A stretch of DNA of 10,876 nt from Patescibacteria group bacterium. Lineage in GTDB: Bacteria > Patescibacteriota > Minisyncoccia > Phycocordibacterales > Phycocordibacteraceae. The position numbers and the translations under genes were made by a program. This document shows, piece after piece, positions 1-5,946 of this stretch. Under the pieces are notes generated by a model, which saw only the letters and a list, made by a program, of their open reading frames with translations, was not told the DNA's origin and ran no database searches. Location of the stretch: the NCBI GenBank assembly GCA_004296925.1, contig SCVI01000025.1, positions 1-10,876 of the forward strand. The letters run 5' to 3'. Every line of letters starts with the position of its first letter. The first letter of the stretch is position 1.

Positions 1-27
1 TTTTTTAACTTCATCTGCATCAATCAT
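1..27 (-). CDS. gatC: Probable GatC N-terminus (partial, runs off the window)
   Basis: Only nine codons are inside the window, starting at the ATG at 27 and reading MIDADEVKK. This resembles the usual opening of GatC, the small subunit of the GatCAB amidotransferase, which turns misacylated Glu-tRNA(Gln) or Asp-tRNA(Asn) into the correct aminoacyl-tRNA; GatC proteins often begin MI..EEVKKLAKLA. The gene follows ligA by about 40 nt on the same strand, a neighbourhood seen in other bacteria. A well-formed promoter lies just upstream with its -10 hexamer 7 nt from the ATG, which supports this being a real start. Nine residues cannot prove the family; another short helical protein is possible. 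Confidence 0.5.
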
Positions 28-63
28 GGACTCAATCGTACCACTGAAAGAGCTGCCCTTCAA
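28..63 (-). promoter_or_regulatory. Promoter of the probable gatC, predicted leaderless
   Basis: On the minus strand TTGAAG (63-58, four of six matches to TTGACA) is followed by a 17-nt spacer ending in TGG (an extended -10 TGn) and then TACGAT (40-35, four of six matches to TATAAT). Only 7 nt separate the -10 from the ATG at 27, so the expected transcription start falls on or next to the start codon. This is the best two-box promoter in the window. It begins only 6 nt past the ligA stop. Confidence 0.55.
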
Positions 64-68
64 AAAGA

Positions 69-2069
69 CTATGAACCCAAAAGTTTCAAGAAATCATCCT
101 CACTAAGAATAGGAACTTCGAGTCTCTCGGCCTCCTTATATTTTGAACCAGGATTCTCCCCTGCAACAACATACGTTGTTTGTTTTGAAACAGAAGACGA
201 AACACCGCCTCCCAATGCCCTAATACGCCGAGCAGCCTCATCACGTGACATGGTGCCGAGGGAACCAGTTAACACAAATGTCTTTTTAGAAAAACTACCT
301 GAAACTCGTTTGAGTTTTTCAATAGTGAGGTATTTCAATAAATCATCAACGATGGCGCAATTATTTTTATCCTTGAACCACCCATATATTGACTCGGCTA
401 CTATATTTCCTACATTTTCAATCTCGCGCAATTCACTAATAGAAGCATTCCTGATACGTTCGAGCGTCCCAAAATAAAGCGCTATCACCCGAGCTGTTTC
501 CTCTCCTACCTGATCAATAGAGAGTCCTACTAAGAAACGACTGAGAGGTACGGTGCGGTGCGACTGAATGGAATTGATAAGATTTTTTGCGGAAGTTTCT
601 GCAAAGCGTTCTACACCCTCAAGATCTCCTTCGGTGAGAGAATATATATCGGCGTAGGATGTAATGAGTCCGTTGTCGAGTAATACATCAACAGTTTTTG
701 GACCCATGCCTTCAATATTAAGCGCTTGTTTCCCAACAAAATGATAGAACTTACGTCGAACGGCGACCAATGAGTTTTTATTTACACACCTCCATGCGCT
801 CATTCCTGGCACGCGTTCAATAGATCCGTCGCCACCGCAATCGGAAACTTTCTCAGGGAATCTATACGGCACAGAATTTTTTGGTCGAAGCTCTGGAACT
901 ATTTGCACTACCTCAGGAATTACATCACCAGCACGCTGAATAATCACTGTGTCACCAACCCGCACATCAAGACGCTCTATTTGATCTTCGTTATGAAGCG
1001 TCGCTCTCGACACAACAACACCAGCGACTGATACTGGGGTTAAATGTGCAACTGGCGTCAAAATACCTGTTCTCCCAATTTGCAAAACAATATCTTCAAC
1101 AATTGTTGTGACCTGTTCTGCAGGAAATTTAAATGCGACGGCAAACCGTGGAGCTTTACCGGTATATCCCAACGCATCCTGATACGAACGCTCGTTAACT
1201 TTTATTACAATACCGTCAATTAAATAATCTTCTTTTTTCGCTTTTTCCTGCCAGTGTTTCCAATACGAAACAACCTCGTCAATTGCATTAGCTTGTTTTG
1301 CTTCATTGTTAACCTTAAAACCAAGAGACTTAAGAAGAACCAATTCTTCCCATTGTGTTGATGGCATTTCTCCCTCAATATCTGCAATATCATAGATAAA
1401 CGTATTCAACTGGCGTGAAGCTGCAACCTTTGGATCAAGTTGTCTAATAGATCCTGCTGCAGCATTTCTTGGATTCGCGAATTCCGATTCACCGTCAGTT
1501 TTCCGAAGGGTGTTTAAATTTCTCAAAGCATTCTTCCCCATCCACACCTCACCTTCTACTGTTATCGAAATTGGTTTTTGTAATTTTAATGGAACCGAAT
1601 CAATAGTCCGAACATTCATAGTCACATCCTCACCAATGGCACCGTCTCCACGAGTAGCTGCGGTTTTTAGAATGCCTTTCTCATATGTTAAGACAACTTT
1701 CAATCCATCGATTTTTAACTCACAAACATACGTTGGTGTAGCTGAACTACTTAAGCCTTTTTTTACCCGAGCATCAAATAACCGCAATTCTTCTTCAGAA
1801 AATACATCATTAAAGGACCACTGCGGTACGTGGTGAGTAATTTTAGAAAAACCGACATTAGGTCTCCCTGCAACTCGCATTGTGGGCGAATCAATCGATT
1901 GCACACTTGGATATTTCTCTTCAAGGAGCAACAGTTCATGCATGAGTGCATCCCTAGCACTCTCTGGAATTTCTTCTTTGTCTTCTACATGATAAAGATA
2001 CCGATAATAATTTATGGCTGCACGTAAATTCTCTACTCTCTCTATGACGTCTTTCGGTGGCTTTGCCAT
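69..2069 (-). CDS. ligA: NAD+-dependent DNA ligase LigA
   Basis: Seals nicks in DNA during replication and repair, using NAD+ to form a ligase-AMP intermediate; cytoplasmic. From the ATG at 2069 it is 666 aa, close to the usual ~670. Order: NMN-binding domain Ia (~1-65), adenylation domain (~66-315) with the AMP-accepting lysine in KIDG (K119), TRGDG (~140) and NPRNAAAGS (~200), OB fold (~316-395), small zinc finger (~405-435), helix-hairpin-helix region (~440-585) and C-terminal BRCT (~592-666). Two oddities are visible. The zinc finger keeps only C411 and C428; the positions of the outer cysteines are V408 and S433. In domain Ia, Y26, H27 and D40 are kept, but the E. coli Asp32 and Tyr35 equivalents are E36 and R39. 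The frame is open to a TTG at 2090 and has another ATG at 2078; 2069 is preferred because a -10 hexamer sits 7 nt before it. No Shine-Dalgarno is seen. It follows the minor-pilin operon by 49 nt. Confidence 0.96.
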   Translation of the reverse strand: MAKPPKDVIERVENLRAAINYYRYLYHVEDKEEIPESARDALMHELLLLEEKYPSVQSIDSPTMRVAGRPNVGFSKITHHVPQWSFNDVFSEEELRLFDARVKKGLSSSATPTYVCELKIDGLKVVLTYEKGILKTAATRGDGAIGEDVTMNVRTIDSVPLKLQKPISITVEGEVWMGKNALRNLNTLRKTDGESEFANPRNAAAGSIRQLDPKVAASRQLNTFIYDIADIEGEMPSTQWEELVLLKSLGFKVNNEAKQANAIDEVVSYWKHWQEKAKKEDYLIDGIVIKVNERSYQDALGYTGKAPRFAVAFKFPAEQVTTIVEDIVLQIGRTGILTPVAHLTPVSVAGVVVSRATLHNEDQIERLDVRVGDTVIIQRAGDVIPEVVQIVPELRPKNSVPYRFPEKVSDCGGDGSIERVPGMSAWRCVNKNSLVAVRRKFYHFVGKQALNIEGMGPKTVDVLLDNGLITSYADIYSLTEGDLEGVERFAETSAKNLINSIQSHRTVPLSRFLVGLSIDQVGEETARVIALYFGTLERIRNASISELREIENVGNIVAESIYGWFKDKNNCAIVDDLLKYLTIEKLKRVSGSFSKKTFVLTGSLGTMSRDEAARRIRALGGGVSSSVSKQTTYVVAGENPGSKYKEAERLEVPILSEDDFLKLLGS

Positions 2070-2076
2070 AAAGCTC

Positions 2077-2082
2077 ATTGTA
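2077..2082 (-). promoter_or_regulatory. -10 box of ligA, predicted leaderless
   Basis: TACAAT (five of six matches to TATAAT) is followed by exactly 7 nt and the ATG at 2069, the same geometry as before pilD and gatC. No good -35 box is seen; the closest is TTCTAA with a 17-nt spacer. If used, the mRNA would start at or within a base of the ATG. Read-through from the pilin operon remains possible, as no terminator is visible between them. Confidence 0.45.
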
Positions 2083-2118
2083 AAGCTCAAACAGCAAAGT
2101 TAGAAATATCGGTTGGAG

Positions 2119-2616
2119 CTAATATTGTACGCGAATTGCACGCTCTAACCGTAACGGACTTGTAGTAACACATGTGTTATACCCCTGCGATGCTATTACG
2201 GTAGAGGTTGGTACTGTTGTTTTAAGTACCGTAATCGCAACACAGGGATTTGTAGTCCCAGTATTCAGACTAAATGTAAATGTTGTCGTTAATGTTGGAC
2301 TTGTCCCGTTATTCCCCGCAGTTCTCGTAAGTGTCGCCGGTGCCCCTCCGCACGCTACATCCGTCAAAGGAGACGATGACACAAACGCGTCGTGCTTAAT
2401 ATCCCAATACAATGCACATTCAATCCCGGTATCCGCTGCAAAAAATGCGAACTGTGATTCTCTTCCTGAAGACGACAAAATGATTTCCTTAGAAACAATG
2501 TTAAAAATCGCCGAACCAAGCGCAATCAAAATACTACCCACCAACACTGCAATGAGGAGTGTAAAACCTCGCTTCGCGACTTGTCTATTTGAGAAAAATA
2601 AAAAATGGTTTTTCAT
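2119..2616 (-). CDS. PilX/GspK-like minor pilin lacking Glu5
   Basis: Type IV pilin-like protein of 165 aa from the ATG at 2616; the frame is also open to a TTG at 2634 that would overlap the preceding gene. A short basic leader ends ..AKRG (Gly17), then FTLLIA and a hydrophobic helix to about residue 42. The residue at +5 of the mature protein is Ile, not the Glu found in almost all type IV pilins; GspK and PilX-type pilins also lack it. The following 'AADTGIECALYWD' segment is typical of PilX-like pilins in Parcubacteria. The C-terminal part is Thr-rich and the protein has four cysteines (67, 89, 125, 149). It is the last gene of the pilD operon, 2 nt after the PilV-like gene. By analogy with GspK it may sit at the fibre tip; that is inference. 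Confidence 0.82.
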   Translation of the reverse strand: MKNHFLFFSNRQVAKRGFTLLIAVLVGSILIALGSAIFNIVSKEIILSSSGRESQFAFFAADTGIECALYWDIKHDAFVSSSPLTDVACGGAPATLTRTAGNNGTSPTLTTTFTFSLNTGTTNPCVAITVLKTTVPTSTVIASQGYNTCVTTSPLRLERAIRVQY

Positions 2617-2618
2617 GT

Positions 2619-3176
2619 TTATGGACCCGCCCAATTAAAGAGATTTTCTTTTAATTGAAATGAGCGATTAATGCCGACCGACACCCATGAAACAGTTACC
2701 TTTACTTCTATCTCATCAACACTGCCGGGTACAGGAGTAAGTGTTACAGCTCTAGTAAATGGAGACGGTGTGCCAGTGACAGCATCCTGCGTATAGAGTG
2801 TGGTTACATTTCCCACATACACCGGAGGACACGAGTTACCTGTACAGGCAGTATGAGAAAAATTGGGGAAATCTATGACGCATAATGCATTAACACAATT
2901 ATCGATACCAGCAAGCCATGAGTTCCCAGCAAGAGAGTTTTGATCGCGTTGTGCTCTAATATACTCAGCTGCTTCTTGCGCAAGATAAAACGCAGTTACT
3001 TGTTCGCGCGCATAGTATGCCAGTCGTAATGATTGCGCAGCTATAGACATAGGACCCACGAGTGAAATCAACAGCACTGTAATTGCCACAAACGTTTCAA
3101 TCAAGGTAAATCCTCGGAACGACTTCCTGTGTTTTTCTTTACCAAATGATTTAAATATTTTTATATTCATACTCAT
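2619..3176 (-). CDS. PilV/GspI-like minor pilin
   Basis: A 185-aa prepilin with a 22-residue basic leader ending RG, cleavage expected between Gly22 and Phe23, then FTLIE with Glu27 as the +5 residue and a hydrophobic helix to about residue 45. The segment after it, 'AFYLAQEAAEYIR' (62-74), is the PilV/GspI-type start of the globular domain as found in CPR pilus clusters. Four cysteines (94, 99, 111, 116) are close together and could form two disulfides. The ATG overlaps the stop of the preceding gene in ATGA (3176-3173), so translation is probably coupled; a second in-frame ATG lies two codons downstream. Likely a low-abundance subunit of the priming complex. The family is clear from the N-terminus; the exact subtype is less certain. 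Confidence 0.85.
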   Translation of the reverse strand: MSMNIKIFKSFGKEKHRKSFRGFTLIETFVAITVLLISLVGPMSIAAQSLRLAYYAREQVTAFYLAQEAAEYIRAQRDQNSLAGNSWLAGIDNCVNALCVIDFPNFSHTACTGNSCPPVYVGNVTTLYTQDAVTGTPSPFTRAVTLTPVPGSVDEIEVKVTVSWVSVGINRSFQLKENLFNWAGP

Positions 3177-3802
3177 ATATCTAAGACTCGCTGTACCACA
3201 CTTGCTTGCACGGTGAATGTTGTAGTACCTCCAGGCACTTTCGCAGAACCTTTTATTCGCATGAGCACCCTTGGTTGCAAACTATCTCCCTGCGTTGATC
3301 CTATAACATAAAAATCGAACGTATCTATCGATACCTCAGGTGCAGTGATCGCAACCCAGGTTCCATTAGCTCCACTCTTTAACGATCGCTCAATTTGTTT
3401 TCCATTTAATCGATACACAACTTGATCCGAGGAGTCGTTAGGGTCTCCTTGGGATGATTCAAATGCCAATAATCTTCCACCACCTGATGCACAATCGCGA
3501 GGATTCGATATTTCACTTGCTACTGGCGGTGGTGGCGGTACGGCAGCCGACGTAACGCAATTATAAAGAGTGCCTACACGGATAGAACGAGACATATTTT
3601 CAAGTGCAGCGTTTAAGTTGTTCATTACGGAGTTAATTGCCTGCGCTCTATGATTTGTTGCGACCAATGAAAGTAGTGCCCCTACACCAACCATCATAAC
3701 CATCGCAAAAATACTTACCGAAACCATCATTTCAATCAGAGTAAACCCACGTTCATAGTGCGATCTTCTCTTAATTACTTTAACTGCAGTAAAAATATTC
3801 AT
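3173..3802 (-). CDS. PilW/GspJ-like minor pilin
   Basis: A 209-aa prepilin: basic leader ending ERG (Gly19), cleavage before Phe20, FTLIE with Glu24 at +5, hydrophobic helix to about residue 48. The following amphipathic stretch and overall length fit the GspJ/PilW group, whose globular domain is larger than that of GspH or GspI. Two cysteines (82, 104) flank a run of five prolines (89-93), an unusual stretch likely to need elongation factor P for smooth translation and probably an exposed loop. It starts 2 nt after the GspH-like stop, and its TGA overlaps the next ATG. The place in the H-J-I-X order supports the J/W assignment more than any single motif does. Confidence 0.83.
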   Translation of the reverse strand: MNIFTAVKVIKRRSHYERGFTLIEMMVSVSIFAMVMMVGVGALLSLVATNHRAQAINSVMNNLNAALENMSRSIRVGTLYNCVTSAAVPPPPPVASEISNPRDCASGGGRLLAFESSQGDPNDSSDQVVYRLNGKQIERSLKSGANGTWVAITAPEVSIDTFDFYVIGSTQGDSLQPRVLMRIKGSAKVPGGTTTFTVQASVVQRVLDI

Positions 3803-3804
3803 AC

Positions 3805-4410
3805 TTATGGATTCGTTACTGAAATTTGTCCCGTTGATGCAACAGTAACAGTGCGAGTTTCACCGGAAGGTGATGTAACCACCACCTTAGCGCTTGAATA
3901 CACTATCGGATTATTAGAGGTTATGTTGGCGTCTGGATCTGGTCTAAAAAACAAAATATCAAGATAATTTAACGGACCTGAAGATGAATCGGAACACGTT
4001 TCCACACCAAGAGACGATGTTCCGCAGAATCTTTTTACAGTATGTCCTTTTCCAAGCGTATATGTCCTTACTATTGAATCAACCCCGCTGTCATATTTTT
4101 TATTAGCATTTGTGTCTGCAAAAAACACATAAGAATTAGCTGATGCAAAACGGACACCATAACCAACCTGAAAGTTATTCGCGAATTCACGGACAGATAA
4201 CCCATATACCTGCGCTTCTCGTACCGAAAGAGCTATGTCGTACGCAAGGCTGCCCAGAAGAACTGAGCTATTAAAACGGGAGTGATTCGCAAGTACCACT
4301 AGAGAAATGATAGAGAAAATACCCATCACAACAAGGAGCTCTATAAGAGTGAGTCCTCTTAACACTCTCGTTTGTTTTTTAGATTCTAACTGAAATATTT
4401 TTTTTACCAT
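3805..4410 (-). CDS. GspH/FimT-like minor pilin
   Basis: A 201-aa prepilin from the ATG at 4410. The ATG overlaps the pilD stop codon (ATGGTAA, 7 nt shared), which suggests coupled translation; the frame is also open to a TTG at 4428. The leader of 19 residues ends LRG, and cleavage would leave Leu rather than the more common Phe at +1, followed by TLIE with Glu24 at +5. The helix runs to about residue 42 and continues into 'GSLAYDIALSVREAQVYG', the amphipathic start typical of GspH/FimT proteins. A D-x-N-x-N-x-x-Y-D loop (D99 to D107) resembles calcium-binding loops; this is only a sequence resemblance. Two cysteines (129, 139) could pair. First minor pilin after the peptidase, as expected for FimT/GspH. 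Confidence 0.86.
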   Translation of the reverse strand: MVKKIFQLESKKQTRVLRGLTLIELLVVMGIFSIISLVVLANHSRFNSSVLLGSLAYDIALSVREAQVYGLSVREFANNFQVGYGVRFASANSYVFFADTNANKKYDSGVDSIVRTYTLGKGHTVKRFCGTSSLGVETCSDSSSGPLNYLDILFFRPDPDANITSNNPIVYSSAKVVVTSPSGETRTVTVASTGQISVTNP

Positions 4411-5243
4411 AGAAAAGTTCCAATCCAACTACCGAACTCGAGCGGAGAAAGGTTGGTAAACAGTGAAATCAAAACACCGATAGCGATAAAAGGGATGAAC
4501 GGCAACTCTTTACGAATAGTAACCCTGAAAGGTGCAGGCAACAACGTAGTTTTTTTTAATAAAGAGGATAAAAGGAGCAACGTAAGATACAAAGCAGTCG
4601 CAATCCAAACCCCAAAACTCACTGCTTCAATACCACGCCATATGCCAAGCAGTACACCAACTGCACCAGCAATATATGCGTCTCCCATTCCCATACCCTT
4701 CCCACGTGTAACAAAAACAATACCAGCAAAAAACGCGAACAATACTGCGCCACCAATCAAACCATCGAAAATCGGATTAAGTGAAGAGATTCTAAAAGCA
4801 TTAGCACTAGTGGCAACAAATCCGCTTACTAATAAGGTATATGCAAATGCGAGAGGTACGAGGGTATGTTTAAGATCGTACACAACAAGTGCTACCAAAG
4901 TAGATAAGAAAACAAGAACAGAAACAAAATTAACTAAAGACCAAAATGTAAGGCTAGGAGGCATCGTATACCACAAGGAAAGAAATAAAACACCGAGTAG
5001 TAATTCAACAATCGGATACTGTAATGTGAGCTTACTTTTGCAATGGCGACACCTACCACCTAAAAAGAAAAAGGAGAAGATAGGAATGAGATCATGTGAG
5101 GCAATAGGAATATCACATGCCATGCAATGTGATCGATTCCGAACTTTTTCACTAAAACCAAATCTTAGGGTTACTACATTAATGAAACTTCCTACGCTTG
5201 CACCCATGGCAAATATAAAAATAGGTAGCGCAACGTCTATCAT
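4404..5243 (-). CDS. pilD: Prepilin peptidase / N-methyltransferase PilD
   Basis: Membrane aspartyl protease (family A24) that cuts the leader after Gly in type IV prepilins; full-length bacterial versions also N-methylate the new N-terminus. The protein is 279 aa from the ATG at 5243. The N-terminal cytoplasmic domain has the full zinc cysteine set, C40-x2-C43 and C65-x2-C68, the hallmark of the bifunctional form. The two catalytic aspartates are D123 in 'VVYDLKH' and D188 in the GxGD motif 'GMGMGD'. About eight hydrophobic segments are visible. The frame is open to a TTG two codons upstream (5249), but a perfect TATAAT ends 7 nt before the ATG, so the ATG is chosen and the mRNA may be leaderless. 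It heads a five-gene unit whose other four members are its likely substrates; the major pilin just upstream is another. Confidence 0.95.
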   Translation of the reverse strand: MIDVALPIFIFAMGASVGSFINVVTLRFGFSEKVRNRSHCMACDIPIASHDLIPIFSFFFLGGRCRHCKSKLTLQYPIVELLLGVLFLSLWYTMPPSLTFWSLVNFVSVLVFLSTLVALVVYDLKHTLVPLAFAYTLLVSGFVATSANAFRISSLNPIFDGLIGGAVLFAFFAGIVFVTRGKGMGMGDAYIAGAVGVLLGIWRGIEAVSFGVWIATALYLTLLLLSSLLKKTTLLPAPFRVTIRKELPFIPFIAIGVLISLFTNLSPLEFGSWIGTFLW

Positions 5244-5250
5244 AGACAAA

Positions 5251-5256
5251 ATTATA
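5251..5256 (-). promoter_or_regulatory. -10 box of the pilD operon, predicted leaderless
   Basis: A perfect TATAAT lies 7 nt before the ATG at 5243, so transcription should start on or beside the start codon. A -35 box is weak. An imperfect dyad, GCAC-aaatg-GTGC at 5271-5283, covers the expected -35 region and could bind a regulator or be chance. The promoter sits downstream of the strong pilin terminator, so the pilD operon probably depends on it. Confidence 0.6.
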
Positions 5257-5313
5257 CCCCATCAGCGTTGGCACAAATGGTGCAAGGTTTTAAAATCCAT
5301 GAAAATGAAATGT

Positions 5314-5345
5314 AGTAAAAAATCCCCATATGGGGATTTTTTACT
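5314..5345. terminator. Strong bidirectional rho-independent terminator after the pilin gene
   Basis: A perfect 32-nt palindrome: the arms read AGTAAAAAATCCCC and its complement around an ATAT loop. The CCCC/GGGG core is flanked by six A and six T, so either strand gives a stem followed by a U-run. It lies 18 nt past the pilin stop and ahead of the pilD promoter, separating an expected high-level pilin transcript from the pilD operon. Confidence 0.93.
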
Positions 5346-5363
5346 GAAACAGCATTTCTTAAA

Positions 5364-5816
5364 TTACGGCTTCACGTCGTAGATTGGATCAGTGCCGGCA
5401 AAGTCTGTTGCAGACCCTGTACATGCACCAGCTGAAGCTGCGTCTGCGTCACTTGAGAGCGCTTGGTTAGTAGTCTCTTCGAATGTTGCACCGAGGTGAT
5501 AACTAGTACAACTTGCTCCTGTACCGTTTGCAGCATATCTATATGCAGCTCCTCCTACAGGATCGGTTGGCACAACCGCAATATATGTTGGAGCAAGAGG
5601 TGCGAGCGTAGTTGGATACCCACCACCGTTTGAATCAGAGTAGAGAGCAAGAGCGAGTTGTAACTGTTTAATATCAGAAATTCTTCTTGAGTCGCGAGAC
5701 TTAAGACGTGCAGTGTTGAGAGAAGCAAGCACTACGGATGAAAGAATACCAATGATGGCAATAACGACGAGGAGTTCGATGAGTGTGAAGCCTCGTGTTG
5801 TTTTAGAGCTGTACAT
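5364..5816 (-). CDS. pilA: Type IV pilin, probable major subunit
   Basis: Main structural subunit candidate of the pilus. The 150-aa prepilin has a nine-residue leader (MYSSKTTRG), cleavage between Gly9 and Phe10, then the classical FTLIELLVVIAIIGIL helix with Glu14 at mature +5. Residues 36-62 ('ARLKSRDSRRISDIKQLQLA') are the usual continuation of the N-terminal helix in PilA/GspG-like pilins, followed by a 'YP' turn (67-68) and a short globular domain. C103 and C132 could close a C-terminal disulfide loop. It is called major because it is compact, has its own promoter and leader, is closed by the strongest terminator in the window, and lies apart from the minor-pilin operon. A GspG-like pseudopilin role cannot be excluded. 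No Shine-Dalgarno is visible. Confidence 0.9.
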   Translation of the reverse strand: MYSSKTTRGFTLIELLVVIAIIGILSSVVLASLNTARLKSRDSRRISDIKQLQLALALYSDSNGGGYPTTLAPLAPTYIAVVPTDPVGGAAYRYAANGTGASCTSYHLGATFEETTNQALSSDADAASAGACTGSATDFAGTDPIYDVKP

Positions 5817-5887
5817 AATTTATTAGAATATTTACGCAATGTTTATTAAATTAAAAAGGACTTATCGGACGCGAACGCCTTGCCTCT

Positions 5888-5893
5888 ATTGTA
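5888..5893 (-). promoter_or_regulatory. Putative -10 box of the pilin gene
   Basis: TACAAT followed by AGAGG lies about 70 nt before the pilin ATG, giving a leader of roughly 65 nt that begins GC-rich (around 5864-5882) and ends strongly AT-rich. The -35 is weak. A second possible -10, TATTCT at 5825-5830 with 8 nt to the ATG, would make a leaderless pilin mRNA instead. The 130-nt gap between pilC and the pilin gene holds no other gene, and no terminator for pilC is evident in it. Confidence 0.4.
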
Positions 5894-5946
5894 TCTGTGA
5901 ATACACACAAATACTATAGAAATGTGGATAAAGAGAGGTGTGGACC

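Noticed and set aside
785..871. LigA zinc-finger change as a sign of a pseudogene
   Set aside because: The frame is intact over all domains, including BRCT, with catalytic residues kept. The loss looks like a lineage feature, not decay.
1510..1836. Plus-strand open frame of 108 codons inside ligA
   Set aside because: Antisense to the conserved adenylation domain, with no family resemblance.
2070..2090. Longer ligA start at the TTG at 2090 or the ATG at 2078
   Set aside because: The ATG at 2078 overlaps the TACAAT box itself, and the TTG lies upstream of it. The extra residues add nothing conserved.
2174..2638. Plus-strand open frame of 154 codons antisense to the PilX-like pilin
   Set aside because: Shadow of a Thr/Val-rich gene; no start signal or recognisable domain, and the minus-strand pilin is convincing.
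5244..5249. pilD start at the TTG at 5249
   Set aside because: It falls between the -10 box and the expected transcription start, so it would not be on the RNA.
4453..5382. Plus-strand open frame of 309 codons antisense to pilD and the pilin end
   Set aside because: It mirrors the hydrophobic pilD frame, has no domain, crosses the pilin terminator and has low-complexity Lys/Thr/Pro composition. pilD on the other strand has all catalytic motifs.
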